NCBI RefSeq assembly: GCF_030160235.1
Contig: NZ_BSNY01000023.1
Coordinates: forward strand, 124,001-188,000
Direction: 5' to 3'
From: Mesorhizobium huakuii
GTDB lineage: Bacteria > Pseudomonadota > Alphaproteobacteria > Rhizobiales > Rhizobiaceae
DNA length: 64,000 nucleotides
The translations under genes and the position numbers were made by a program. Each line of letters begins with the position of its first letter. Within the stretch, counting starts at the first letter, position 1. Below, one piece after another: positions 16,993 to 26,386 of this stretch. The notes beneath the pieces are model-generated. The model worked only from the letters and a program-made list of their open reading frames with translations. It had not been told where the DNA came from and ran no database searches.

Positions 16993-17949
16993 TCAAGACA
17001 CCAGGCTCAGCGACTGCTCCTCCGCATCCTCCAGCCGTTCGGCCTTACCTGCGGTCCGGTACCGCTTGGGCGCGGTGCCGGTGGCTCGCTTGAAGGCGTT
17101 GCTGAAGGCGCTTTCGGAGGTGTAGCCGAGAGAGCGGGCCAGCACGGCCACGGGCGTATCTTCCTCGCGCAAGGCGCGCTCGGCCAGATGCATGCGCCAT
17201 TGCGTCAGGTAGGTCAGCGGCGCGACGCCGGCGGTCTGCCTGAAATGGAAGGCAAAACTGGTGCGCGACATGGCAGCGGCCCTGGCGAGTTCCTCCAGAT
17301 GCCAGTCGCGGCCGGGGTCGCCATGCATCAGCCGCAGCGCCAGCGCCAGTCGCGGATCGGCGAGTGCGCGCAGCCAGCCGGCGGGCATCAGGCTCGACGT
17401 CTGCAGATGCGCCCGCAGCACCTGGATGAACAGAAGTTGCGCCAACTGCGCCGATGCAAGGCTGGCGCCCGGCTGGCCATCCGCCTGCTCGCGCACCAGC
17501 TGGTCGAGGATCCAGCGCAGGATCGTGGCTTGCGGCGACGAGGCCTGGATGTGCATCCATGGCGGCAAGACGTCGGCCAGCAGCCGACCGCTCGCCTGGT
17601 CGAGCAGGACATGGCCGCCAATATGGGAGAAGTCCTTGCCGTCACCGAGTTGCGCGATCTTGCAGCCTGAGAACACCGCCATGGCGTCGAGCGGCGGCAT
17701 GGACAGGTCGCTGGCGAGGATGAAGGAACGCCTCGAGGCGAGCAGCAGCACGTCGCCGGTGTGCGCATGCACCGGCTCGTCCTCGCCCTCGAGGCGCATC
17801 CAGCAATCGCCCTTCACCACCGCGAAGAATTTGATTTTTTCGGGCGCCGGGAAGCGCAGCGCCCATGCCCCGCCGGCAGTGAAGCCGCCTGTCACCATGG
17901 TTTGCGCGCTGGTGAATTTGAGGATGTCGGAGAAGGGATCGCTGGTCAT
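16993..17949 (-). CDS. AraC family regulator with cupin-type sensor domain
   Basis: Encodes 318 residues from the ATG at 17949; a TTG six codons upstream is less likely. The N-terminal two thirds have the cupin_6-like pattern (AVVKGDCWMRLEGE, TGDVLLLASRRSFIL). The last 100 residues carry two helix-turn-helix units, with MSRTSFAFHFRQTAGVAPLT and YTSESAFSNAFKRATG as the landmarks. Divergent from the epimerase/reductase gene over 115 nt, which is therefore its likely target. Confidence 0.9.
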   Translation of the reverse strand: MTSDPFSDILKFTSAQTMVTGGFTAGGAWALRFPAPEKIKFFAVVKGDCWMRLEGEDEPVHAHTGDVLLLASRRSFILASDLSMPPLDAMAVFSGCKIAQLGDGKDFSHIGGHVLLDQASGRLLADVLPPWMHIQASSPQATILRWILDQLVREQADGQPGASLASAQLAQLLFIQVLRAHLQTSSLMPAGWLRALADPRLALALRLMHGDPGRDWHLEELARAAAMSRTSFAFHFRQTAGVAPLTYLTQWRMHLAERALREEDTPVAVLARSLGYTSESAFSNAFKRATGTAPKRYRTAGKAERLEDAEEQSLSLVS

Positions 17950-18064
17950 GTTCGTACTTTTGCGCAATTTATGCGGATTTTCAAGTATTCACAATCCGAG
18001 CGGGCAGGCATAGCTGTGGGTCGATCAAACGTCGTCGCGAGCGGCGACGACAGAGGAGACCGAC

Positions 18065-19111
18065 ATGAACGACGAACTGGTGCTGGTGACCGGCGGCTCA
18101 GGCTTCATTGCATCGCACTGCATCCTGAAGCTGCTCGGTGCCGGCTATCGGGTGCGCACGACCGTGCGCTCGCTGAAGCGCGAAGCGGAGGTGCGCGCGA
18201 TGTTGAGGGAAGGCGGCGCCGAGCCAGGCGACCGTCTGTCCTTTGTGGCCGCCGACCTGACTTCGGACGCCGGCTGGGCGGAGGCTGTTGCCGGCTGCAC
18301 CTATGTGATGCATGGCGCCTCGCCGACACCCTCCGGCAGCCAGTCGCGCGAGGAGGATTGGGTGCGGCCGGCCGTCGACGGCGTGCTGCGGGTGCTCAAG
18401 GCCGCGCGCGATGCCGGCGTGAGGCGCGTGGTGCTGACCTCGGCGATTGGTGCTGTCGCCATGGGGCATGCGCCGCAGACCAGGCCGTTCAACGAGACAG
18501 ACTGGACCGACCTCAGCGTCCCTGTCGCGCCCTACCAGAAATCGAAGACGCTGTCGGAGCGCGCCGCCTGGGATTTCATCGCCCGCGAGGGCGGCGGTCT
18601 CGAACTGTCCGTCGTCAACCCGGTCGCCGTGCTCGGCCCGGTGCTCGCCGCCGACTTCTCGCACTCGATCGGGCTGATCAAGCGGCTGATGGACGGCATG
18701 CCCGGCTGTCCGAAAGTCAATTCCGGCTATGTCGACGTGCGCGACCTGGCCGATCTGCACCTGCGGGCGATGACCAGTCCTGCGGCCAATGGCGAGCGTT
18801 TCATCGGTATTTCGGGCCACAGCCTGTGGATGGCGGATGTCGCAAAAGTGCTGCGGCGGCGGATGGGCGCGGCCGCAGCCAGGGTACCGACCCGAGAGAT
18901 CCCCAACTGGGTGATCCGCCTCTTGGCGCTGCGTGGCGATCCGACGACGAAGATGCTGGCCAGGCATCTCGGCGTGATGATGGACGCCACCAGCGAAAAG
19001 GCAACGCGCCTGCTCGGCTGGACGCCGCGCCCGGCAGAGGAGGCGATCGTCGCCACGGCCGAGAGTTTGTTGCGGCTGGGGTTGGTAGGTGGGAAGAGAG
19101 GTGACGGCTGA
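18065..19111 (+). CDS. NAD(P)-dependent epimerase/dihydroflavonol-reductase-like aldehyde reductase
   Basis: Encodes 348 residues of the extended SDR family. The N-terminal VTGGSGFIASH is the dinucleotide-binding loop; TSAIGAVAMGH and YQKSK (YxxxK) supply the catalytic Ser, Tyr and Lys. The C-terminal half has substrate-domain features (GYVDVRDLADLHL). Relatives reduce aldehydes or flavonoid-like ketones with NADPH. A GAGGAG ribosome site precedes the ATG. It is divergent from the AraC regulator. Confidence 0.9.
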   Translation: MNDELVLVTGGSGFIASHCILKLLGAGYRVRTTVRSLKREAEVRAMLREGGAEPGDRLSFVAADLTSDAGWAEAVAGCTYVMHGASPTPSGSQSREEDWVRPAVDGVLRVLKAARDAGVRRVVLTSAIGAVAMGHAPQTRPFNETDWTDLSVPVAPYQKSKTLSERAAWDFIAREGGGLELSVVNPVAVLGPVLAADFSHSIGLIKRLMDGMPGCPKVNSGYVDVRDLADLHLRAMTSPAANGERFIGISGHSLWMADVAKVLRRRMGAAAARVPTREIPNWVIRLLALRGDPTTKMLARHLGVMMDATSEKATRLLGWTPRPAEEAIVATAESLLRLGLVGGKRGDG

Positions 19112-19112
19112 A

Positions 19113-19200
19113 GACCCCACTTCGCTGCTTCGCAGCGACTTGCGGGGTGATCCACGGTCTCCCGTCCTTCGGACCCCCACAAGGGGCAGGGTGAGGTGCC
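19113..19200. repeat. Intergenic palindromic repeat, copy 2
   Basis: Begins 2 nt after the reductase stop. Includes CGCTGCTTCGCAGCG, GTCTCCCGTCCTTCGGACC and CCCCACAAGGGG modules, shared with the 38.9-39.3 kb cluster and partly with copies at 16.9 and 25.9 kb. Confidence 0.7.
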
Positions 19201-19296
19201 CCAACAGAGCGCGGCGGGCACATTGGCGCTGCCGCAAGTGGTTGACCGCGCCGCTCATCCGGCCGATAGGTCCGCGCGACCACTCCGAGACCTGAG

Positions 19297-20394
19297 ATGA
19301 CCGACGTTAAAGATGCAACCCGCGCCGCTCCAGACTGGCAGGACGATGTCCGCCAGGGCGTGCGCCATGTGCGCGACCTTGACCGCCTGCCGCTGTCGCC
19401 GGCCGAGCGCGCCGCTGCCCAGGAGGCCGCCAGCCGCCACAAGGTGCGTGCGCCAAAAGCTTATCTCGACCTGATCGACTGGAACGACCCGGCCGATCCG
19501 ATCCGCGCGCAGGTCATCCCGTCACCGGACGAACTGGACGAGGCGGAGGGCGAGCTCGGCGATCCGATCGCCGACCATGAGTTCAGCCCGGTGCCGCGAT
19601 TGACGCATCGCCATGCCGACCGGGTGCTGCTGTTCCCGACCTATCAATGCGCGGTCTATTGCCGGTTCTGCTTCCGCAAGGAATCGCTGACCTCGATCGG
19701 CCGCGGTTATACGCGCGAGGCGCTGGAGCCGGCGCTGGCCTATATCGCCGATCATCCCGAGATCCGCGAGGTGATCCTGACCGGCGGCGACCCGCTGTCG
19801 CTGCCCGACAAGGCGCTGGCCGAAATCGTCGCGCGCGTCGAGGCGATCGCGCATGTGCGGCTGCTGCGCATCCACACGCGCGTGCCGGTGGCGCTGCCGT
19901 CGCGCATCACCTCGGGGCTGGTCGCTGCGCTGCAGGGCCGGCTTATGGTCACCGTCGTCACCCATTTCAACCACGCGCGGGAGATCACGCCCGCGACCGA
20001 GGTGGCATGCCGCACCATGCGTCAGGCGGGCTTCGTGCTGCTCAACCAGAGCGTTCTGCTCAAAGGCGTCAACGACAGCGTCGAAGTGCTGGAAGAGCTC
20101 TGCCGCGAGTTGATGTATCGGCTCGGGGTAAAACCCTACTACCTGCACCATGGCGACCTGGCGCGCGGCATGGCGCACCGGCGCACCACGATCGCGCAGG
20201 GCCAGGCGCTGGTGGAAGCGCTGAGGGCGCGCCTGTCGGGCATCTGCAATCCCGTCTATGTACTGGACCTGCCGGAAGGCGGCGGCAAGGTGCCGCTCGG
20301 GCCATGTCCTATCGAGGGACGCGACGGGGAGAGCTGGCGGATACGCGGGCTCGATGGGAAGGTGAGGGACTATCGGGAGATCGTCGGCGAATAG
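19297..20394 (+). CDS. KamA-type radical SAM protein (lysine 2,3-aminomutase family)
   Basis: Encodes 365 residues. The CAVYCRFC segment is the CX3CX2C motif for the radical SAM [4Fe-4S] cluster. It is followed by LTGGDPLSLPD and HTRVPVALP, which mark the lysine 2,3-aminomutase/EpmB family, and by the PLP-lysine region around KPYYLHHGDLARGM. The length is nearer to EpmB (beta-lysine for elongation factor P) than to catabolic KamA. No epmA or efp gene is next to it here, so the EF-P link is only an inference. It stands alone on the plus strand and converges with the phosphopantetheinyl transferase gene. Confidence 0.9.
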   Translation: MTDVKDATRAAPDWQDDVRQGVRHVRDLDRLPLSPAERAAAQEAASRHKVRAPKAYLDLIDWNDPADPIRAQVIPSPDELDEAEGELGDPIADHEFSPVPRLTHRHADRVLLFPTYQCAVYCRFCFRKESLTSIGRGYTREALEPALAYIADHPEIREVILTGGDPLSLPDKALAEIVARVEAIAHVRLLRIHTRVPVALPSRITSGLVAALQGRLMVTVVTHFNHAREITPATEVACRTMRQAGFVLLNQSVLLKGVNDSVEVLEELCRELMYRLGVKPYYLHHGDLARGMAHRRTTIAQGQALVEALRARLSGICNPVYVLDLPEGGGKVPLGPCPIEGRDGESWRIRGLDGKVRDYREIVGE

Positions 20395-20401
20395 GGCCGC
20401 G

Positions 20402-21040
20402 CTATTTCCCGACAAATGCCAACACCACCACGCGCGGGGCAACGCAGTAGGCGAGGCTGACCTTGCGGCCGGTCTTCGTCGTCGCGCGGCCGGCATCGAG
20501 GTCCACCGCGATATCCTCGTAGCCCAGCACCTCGCGATCGAGCGGAAACGCCGCCTTGTAGACGGCCTCCTTGGCGGCAAACAGGATGCGGCCGGCAAGC
20601 CGCGGGTCCGCCGCGCCGGTTCGATCCGCGCCGGTTGCAACGATTGCAAAAATGTCGTCGGGCAAGGGTTCGGCGGGTTCGACGTCAATGCCGAGAGAGA
20701 CGATACCGCCGACAGGCGCGACCGCCGCCACGGCCATGTCGTCGTCATGGGCGAGCGAGCCGATTATCCCCTCCGGCCAGACCGGAGCGCCGGATGGCGC
20801 GCGCGGGATGGCGAGGTCGCCGATGCCGATATCGGCCAGCAGCCGGTGCGCGATCCAGCGTGCGGCACCGCTGGCGCGCCGCATGGCCGGCTGGCGCGCG
20901 GGGATGGAACGCGCTTCGTCCGGCAGCAGATGGGCCTCGTCCGCATCGCCTATAACCCGGCATCCGGTCCGGACATTTCGGGGCGCGATTGCCGCCATCG
21001 CCTCGGTCAAGGCAGCTTCAGGGGAGGGCGGGAGCGTCAA
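20402..21040 (-). CDS. 4'-phosphopantetheinyl transferase (Sfp/EntD type)
   Basis: Encodes 212 residues. The family signatures are SLGIDVEPAEPLP (GxDxE) and FAAKEAVYKAAFP (W/FxxKEAxxK), with the EntD-like SLAHDDD histidine motif before them. The enzyme attaches phosphopantetheine from CoA to the Ser of carrier proteins. It overlaps the GNAT gene by 4 nt and lies two genes after a nonribosomal peptide synthetase with one carrier domain, its obvious substrate. Confidence 0.92.
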   Translation of the reverse strand: MTLPPSPEAALTEAMAAIAPRNVRTGCRVIGDADEAHLLPDEARSIPARQPAMRRASGAARWIAHRLLADIGIGDLAIPRAPSGAPVWPEGIIGSLAHDDDMAVAAVAPVGGIVSLGIDVEPAEPLPDDIFAIVATGADRTGAADPRLAGRILFAAKEAVYKAAFPLDREVLGYEDIAVDLDAGRATTKTGRKVSLAYCVAPRVVVLAFVGK

Positions 21041-21498
21041 CGGTCATCCCTTGGCAGGACGAGGTCGGCGACCATTTCTCCATCCTCGTCGAGCCCTTCT
21101 TCCACGAAACCGGCGGTGCGATAGAGCTGGCGTGCCGCTTCATTCTCCGGTTCGTAGCAGATCGAGACGTGACTGACGTGACCGAGCCCGCCGATCTCGT
21201 GCAGGACCGCGCGCAACGCCGCCTTGCCATAGCCCCGGCCCTGGCTGGCGCGATCGATCATGAAGCGGTAGATGCGCGCCTCGTCGTCATCTTCCGGCGC
21301 GTCGTACATCCGGAAACCGACGATGCGATCCCCGGCCATGATTGCGCGCGGCCGCGCGTCCTCGTCGGATTGGGCCTCCTCCAGCGACGCCGCGTTGCCA
21401 GCGACGAAATCCATCTGCTCCGGCGCCAGTTCCAGTGCCGCGACCAAGGCCCGATTGGCCCTGGTCACTGGGGCAAGGCGGATGTCTCCGGCCTTCAA
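21037..21498 (-). CDS. GNAT family N-acetyltransferase
   Basis: Encodes 153 residues. The acetyl-CoA loop is SQGRGYGKAAL (Q/RxxGxG/A), followed by the NEAARQLYRTAGF motif B region. Start and stop overlap the flanking genes by 4 nt each, so it is translationally coupled between the NRPS and the PPTase genes. Possible roles are acylating the NRPS product or self-protection; the substrate is unknown. Confidence 0.9.
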   Translation of the reverse strand: MKAGDIRLAPVTRANRALVAALELAPEQMDFVAGNAASLEEAQSDEDARPRAIMAGDRIVGFRMYDAPEDDDEARIYRFMIDRASQGRGYGKAALRAVLHEIGGLGHVSHVSICYEPENEAARQLYRTAGFVEEGLDEDGEMVADLVLPRDDR

Positions 21499-24400
21499 GC
21501 CGACGCCTTGGCGCCGTCGTCCGTGACCGGGATCACGAAGCGATGCAGCTTGGCCGGGTTGCCGCGCCAGATGGAGTAGGGCTCCAGCTCCTCGCCCTTC
21601 ATCACGAAGGAGTCGGTGTCGGCCACCGATCCTTCGCCCATCACGACGCCGTAATGGACAAAGGCGGACGGTCCGAGCGTGCAGCCCTTGCCGATGCGGA
21701 TGTAGTCGGACTTGAACGCGCCTTCCTCCAGCGAGTGGGCCTGGATGACGCAGCCTTCGTTGAGGGTCACGTCATCGCCGATCTCGACGAGCGAGCGTTC
21801 GGTGAGGTTGGCGCCGCCATCATAGACCCTCTTGCCGACCTTGACGCCCAGCATGCGCAGGATCATCGGCCGGAAAGGCGTGCCGGCGAACAGGCGCACG
21901 ATCGGTGAATCGGCGAGCTTCCAATGGCGTTCGTGGCGCCAGAAGGCGACGTCGTAGATCGTCGTCATCTGCGGCTTCAGCCGGCCGAAGCCAAGGCTTG
22001 CCCGTTCGACCAGGATGTAGAACGGAATGGTGATCGCCGAGGTCAGGAGCACGGCGACGAACAGCGCCACCTCGGCCCATTCGGTATAGTAGTTCAGCGC
22101 GCGATCCCAGATTGCCAGCGTGGCGAACAGCATGGCCCATTGCGTTGCCAGGAACAGAAGGATCGTCACCAGATTGTGGCGGTTCTTGTGCGGGATGCGC
22201 TGGCGTCGGTCCGCCTCGTCGACCCCGGCGATGAGTTCCTTGTCGCGGTTGACCATGCGCGGGATTTCAAAGGCAGGCGAGCCCAGGAGCCCGACATTCT
22301 CGCGCACCGGTCCATCGATGGGAATCATCACCTTGGTGCCAAGCAGGACGTTGTCGCCCGTGCGTCCATCCGGCGGATAGTAGATGTTGTTGCCGAGATA
22401 GTTGCGTTCGCCAATGCGCGTCCGCTCGAGCCGGAACGCCGAGGCGGACTTGTGCATGTTGATCATGAACAGGCCGTCCGACACCATGGTCTCGGTGCCG
22501 ATCTCGCACAGAAGCGGATTTTCGTGCTGCTGGTTGGAGCCGAAATTGGAACCGGTCTGTACGACCTTGTTGAGGTTCCAGCCGATGGCGCGCATGTAAT
22601 AGACGATCGCCGAGCTGTCGCCGAACAGCAGTCCCAGGACGCGGGAGTTGCTGGTGAATTCGGCGACGGTCTGCAGCCAGTAGCGGAAACCGTAAAGCGT
22701 GTAGGTGCGGCCTGGCTTCAGAACCAGGTTTGTCAAGCGCGGCACCAGCGTCGCCACGAGAAAGGCCACGGCGATATAGCCAAGAAGCGTGACCGTGGTG
22801 CCGACCGCGACCAGGCCGATCGTCTCCTGGTAGTCGTCGCCGACGTTCTCCCAATAGCTCTGGAACAGGAATGGCAGCGGGGTGACGATGAAAAACAGCC
22901 CCACCAACTGGACGGCCTCATAGAGGAAGCGCCGGACCTGGTAAGGATTTACATTGCGCACCTTGCAATAGTCCGCCGTGGTCGGCACGGCCGGCGACCC
23001 ATGCCAGTGTTCGCCGTCCGGGATGCTTTGTCCGCGCTGCAGCGAGGATGAATGGCCGAGCTGGCCGCCGTCGCCAATCGAGGTGTCGATGTCGAGCGTG
23101 GAGCCAACGCCGACGAAGGCATCGCGGCCGATGGTCAGCGGCCCGGTGTGGATATAGCCCGACTGCGCCCGATAGCCGAGGATCATCGATTCCTTGCGCA
23201 GGATGGTGTTGGCGCCGATCGAGATCAGATCCGTGCAGACCGGTACGGATTTGGATTCGATGACGGCGTTGTGGCCGAGTTTGGTGCCGAGGAGCTGCAG
23301 ATAGAGACTGTAGAGCGGGCTGCCGCGGAACAGCACGACGGGGGCGGTGCGGATCAAGGTCTTGACCACCCAGAAGCGGTAGTAGCGCAGGCCCCAGATG
23401 GGGAAGGCTTCGGCCTTCCAGCGGCCGACGAGCGCCCATTTCGCCAGAACGGCAAAGCCCGTCATGCCGAAGAACACGCTGGCCGAGAGCGCCACGCACC
23501 TGAAATAGAGCTGCAGCGGATCGTCGAGCGTTTCATACATCCAGTTGAGGCCGATGTTGATCGCCCACAGGGCCACGTAGCTGTAGACCCCGTAGAACAG
23601 CAGCTGCGCCATTCCGCAGGTCCAGTAGGCAAAATTCGATGCCTGGCGGGTGAGGACAGGCTCGTTGGTGGCGGCCGTCATCTCTTCCGAGACGCTCAGG
23701 TGCTTGGCCAGGCGCGCCACCGTCGGATGGAGATAGATGTCGCGCATGGACGTCGTCGCCCATTCCTTGCGGGTGCGCACGCGCGCGCAGAAATGCGCCA
23801 TCAGCAGCGAGTTGGCGCCGAGATCGTCGAAGAAATTGTCCTCGACCGACACCTCGTCGAATTTCAGCACCGCGGCCAGCGCCTCGGCCAGGAAGCGCTC
23901 GTCGTCATTGCCGGGCGCAACCATCTCGCGGTCGGCGGAAAGCCGCACGCTTGTCGGCTTCGGCAGCTGGCGAAGGTCCACCTTGTTGGAGACAGTCATC
24001 GGGATCGCCGGCAGTTCCTCCAGATAGGAAGGCACCATGTAGTCCGGCAGGCGCCGCTTCATCGTCTGGGCGAGATCGGCGCGCGAGAGCGCCGGCTGGC
24101 CGGCCTTTGGCGCGTAGTAGGCGACGAGTTCGACACGGCCCGGCTCGATTTCCCAGGTGGTGACGGCAGCCTGCGCGATCTCGGGCTGGTCCAGCAGCAC
24201 CGCCTCGATCTCGCCGAGCTCGATGCGATAGCCGCGGATCTTCACCTGGGTGTCGATGCGCCCGGCATATTCGATCTCGCCATCGCCGTTGATCCGGCCA
24301 AGGTCGCCCGTGCGGTAGATACGCCGCGACGGGTTGTTCGGCAGGCCGATGAAATCGGCGATGAACTTCTGTTCCGTCAGGTCTTGCCTGTTGAGGTAAC

Positions 24401-25631
24401 CGACCGCGAGCCCGATGCCGGCAATGCCGATCTCGCCCAGCTCGCCAGGCTCGGCCAGTTCCGGCAGAGACGGGTCTAGGATGACGATGGAGTAGGTGGG
24501 CAGCGGCGCGCCGATGGTGACGGGCTTGTCCGGCGTCAGCGCGCCCATCGTTGCCGTGACGGTCGCCTCGGTCGGGCCATAGGTGTTGAGGATCTGCCGG
24601 CCCGGCTTCGACCAACGCACCACCAGATTGTGCGGGCAAGCCTCGCCGCCGACCAGGAGCGTGCGCAGGCTGGGCACATCCGATGTCATGGACGACAGAA
24701 GCGTCGGGCTGCAGGCCATGCAGGTGATTTCATGATACCGCAGGAAATCCGCCAGTTCCTCGCCGACGAGCGGCATCTGGCCGGGCGCGGGCACCACGGT
24801 CGCGCCGGCGACGAACGGCACCCAGATCTCCTCGGAGGAGAAGTCGAAGGCAATCGTCATGCCCTGGTAGACGCGATCGCCCGGCCTGTAGCCGTAGGAT
24901 GCGGCGGCGACGCGGATGAAGTTGACGAAGCTCTGGTGCCGGATGGCCACGCCCTTCGGCCTGCCGGTCGTGCCCGACGTGTACAGTATGTAGCAGATGT
25001 CCTCCGCCGGCGCCTCTTGCGGCTTCAGCGGTGCGCTGGACTGTTTGGAGATTTCGGCGGCGATGCTGTCGATCAGCACATGGGGGACCGGCAGCTGGTC
25101 GGCCCGCGACGCATAGGTGGCGATGGTGACGATCAGGCTGACGCTGGCGTCTTCGATGATGAGCGCCATGCGCTCCTGCGGAAAGGCGGTGGCCAGCGGC
25201 ACGAAGGCGGCGCCCGCCTTCACGACGGCGAGCAAGGCTACATAGGTCTCCGCCGAGCGGTCGAGAATGAGCCCGACCCGGTGGCCCGGCCGCACGCCGC
25301 GCTTGACCAGCACACGGGCGAACTGGTTGGCGCGGCTGTCCAGCTCCTGATACGTCCAGGAACGTCCGTCGGAAATCACCGCCGGCAAGGTGGCGAATGT
25401 CTGGGCGAACTCCTCGAAGACCGCGTCGAGCCGCTCGTCGGGCTGGCCTGCCCGGGCGAAATCGGCGCCGGTCAGAATCTGGCCATGCGCGGCCAGGGTC
25501 CGCTGAGCGCCCCTTGCGAGGGTATCGACGGCTGCCAGCCCATTTTGGGCCGGCCCAGTTTCGGGCTGCGCACCTGGTCTTGCCGTGTCCCTGTCCAGGG
25601 CAGCAATATCGATACCGTAATCCATTTCCAT
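21495..25631 (-). CDS. Pls/PosA-like single-module nonribosomal peptide synthetase with membrane C-terminus
   Basis: Encodes 1378 residues. Residues about 50-570 form an adenylation domain with YILYTSGTTGRPKG near 215, the NTYGPTEATV box, YRTGDLGRINGDG, and NKVDLRQLP with the A10 Lys. Hand alignment to GrsA suggests the specificity residues D-F-E-A-L-G-T-V-T-K. A carrier domain follows, with phosphopantetheine Ser in DLGANSLLM near 610. There is no condensation or thioesterase domain. Instead, the C-terminal 700 residues have about six membrane segments and left-handed beta-helix (hexapeptide) acyltransferase-like units. This is the architecture of epsilon-poly-lysine synthetase-type enzymes. 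AGGACGAG precedes the ATG. Confidence 0.9.
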   Translation of the reverse strand: MEMDYGIDIAALDRDTARPGAQPETGPAQNGLAAVDTLARGAQRTLAAHGQILTGADFARAGQPDERLDAVFEEFAQTFATLPAVISDGRSWTYQELDSRANQFARVLVKRGVRPGHRVGLILDRSAETYVALLAVVKAGAAFVPLATAFPQERMALIIEDASVSLIVTIATYASRADQLPVPHVLIDSIAAEISKQSSAPLKPQEAPAEDICYILYTSGTTGRPKGVAIRHQSFVNFIRVAAASYGYRPGDRVYQGMTIAFDFSSEEIWVPFVAGATVVPAPGQMPLVGEELADFLRYHEITCMACSPTLLSSMTSDVPSLRTLLVGGEACPHNLVVRWSKPGRQILNTYGPTEATVTATMGALTPDKPVTIGAPLPTYSIVILDPSLPELAEPGELGEIGIAGIGLAVGYLNRQDLTEQKFIADFIGLPNNPSRRIYRTGDLGRINGDGEIEYAGRIDTQVKIRGYRIELGEIEAVLLDQPEIAQAAVTTWEIEPGRVELVAYYAPKAGQPALSRADLAQTMKRRLPDYMVPSYLEELPAIPMTVSNKVDLRQLPKPTSVRLSADREMVAPGNDDERFLAEALAAVLKFDEVSVEDNFFDDLGANSLLMAHFCARVRTRKEWATTSMRDIYLHPTVARLAKHLSVSEEMTAATNEPVLTRQASNFAYWTCGMAQLLFYGVYSYVALWAINIGLNWMYETLDDPLQLYFRCVALSASVFFGMTGFAVLAKWALVGRWKAEAFPIWGLRYYRFWVVKTLIRTAPVVLFRGSPLYSLYLQLLGTKLGHNAVIESKSVPVCTDLISIGANTILRKESMILGYRAQSGYIHTGPLTIGRDAFVGVGSTLDIDTSIGDGGQLGHSSSLQRGQSIPDGEHWHGSPAVPTTADYCKVRNVNPYQVRRFLYEAVQLVGLFFIVTPLPFLFQSYWENVGDDYQETIGLVAVGTTVTLLGYIAVAFLVATLVPRLTNLVLKPGRTYTLYGFRYWLQTVAEFTSNSRVLGLLFGDSSAIVYYMRAIGWNLNKVVQTGSNFGSNQQHENPLLCEIGTETMVSDGLFMINMHKSASAFRLERTRIGERNYLGNNIYYPPDGRTGDNVLLGTKVMIPIDGPVRENVGLLGSPAFEIPRMVNRDKELIAGVDEADRRQRIPHKNRHNLVTILLFLATQWAMLFATLAIWDRALNYYTEWAEVALFVAVLLTSAITIPFYILVERASLGFGRLKPQMTTIYDVAFWRHERHWKLADSPIVRLFAGTPFRPMILRMLGVKVGKRVYDGGANLTERSLVEIGDDVTLNEGCVIQAHSLEEGAFKSDYIRIGKGCTLGPSAFVHYGVVMGEGSVADTDSFVMKGEELEPYSIWRGNPAKLHRFVIPVTDDGAKASA

Positions 25632-26087
25632 ACTTTCTCGTCCTGGCCGCGCGTCGTCCGGCTGTTCATGCCGCCGTTCGAGCAGGCTTTTTCGGCGTGC
25701 CGCCGCTGCAATTTGACCCTTGTCGATGGCGAACCGAAGCTTCCGAGAAGGAAGTCCACGCAGTCCCCCGCAGGATGGTTATGCCATCCGATTTTTTCGC
25801 CAGTTTTTCCGAATTGTTGAAACTTGTTTCTGAATTGTGTCTGAGGCCATGCGAACGGGCTGGAGAGCCGCGCAAAAGGGGTGAGCCACGGGTCTCGCCC
25901 GTCCGCCGGCCCCCCCACGTCCGTGGGGCGAGGAACCCAGGTTCTGCTTGGTCGCGACCCTCAAATCCGCGCCTTCCAAAAAATCTCATCACCCTCGGGA
26001 ATAAAGCACCGCCTTGCCGGGTCTTCCCTTCAGCGGGGCCAATCTGCCGGCCCGCGACGCGAAGAAACGAAACAAGGATTTACGAAA
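25632..26087. other. Divergent intergenic region with a repeat copy
   Basis: The 456-nt gap between the leftward NRPS operon and the rightward small exported-protein genes holds no supported gene. It includes an AT-richer stretch around 25790-25850 and one palindromic repeat copy. Both promoters should lie here. Confidence 0.6.
25875..25932. repeat. Intergenic palindromic repeat, copy 3
   Basis: Carries the GAGCCACGGGTCTCGCCCGTC module and the CCCCACGTCCGTGGGG hairpin. The first module is also found at 39091-39125, and a rearranged form occurs at 38950-38985. Confidence 0.7.
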
Positions 26088-26333
26088 ATGACCAAGCTCG
26101 CTCTCAGCGTGGCCGCGATGTTGCTTGCCTCAAGTTCTGCCTTTGCGGGCAGCGACCATGGCGCCAACAACTCCAACCAGCCTGTCGCTTCCGTCGACAC
26201 CAATGCCACCGCCTCGATCCCCTACACGGCGCATGCGGCCGGCGTCGACACCAAGGTGACGACCGGGCCGAGCCAGGGGTCGGTCCAGGACATGATCAAC
26301 CGGCACAACGACGACGGTCTCTGGGGCCGCTGA
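26088..26333 (+). CDS. Small exported protein, DUF680-like (copy A)
   Basis: Encodes 81 residues: a signal peptide (MTKLALSVAAMLLASSSAFA) and a mature part beginning GSDH. The mature part contains NQPVASVDTNATASI and ends DDGLWGR. The gene immediately downstream has the same plan, with GSDH, NQTAATVDN, TASI and a terminal GIWGN, so they are tandem paralogues. The pattern fits DUF680, which I recall as confined largely to Mesorhizobium; that assignment is from memory. Probably periplasmic; function unknown. Confidence 0.8.
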   Translation: MTKLALSVAAMLLASSSAFAGSDHGANNSNQPVASVDTNATASIPYTAHAAGVDTKVTTGPSQGSVQDMINRHNDDGLWGR

Positions 26334-26386
26334 GCGCCCCCGACCATCTGACGCCTTCTCAAACCTCACAGACAGGAAGCACCGAC

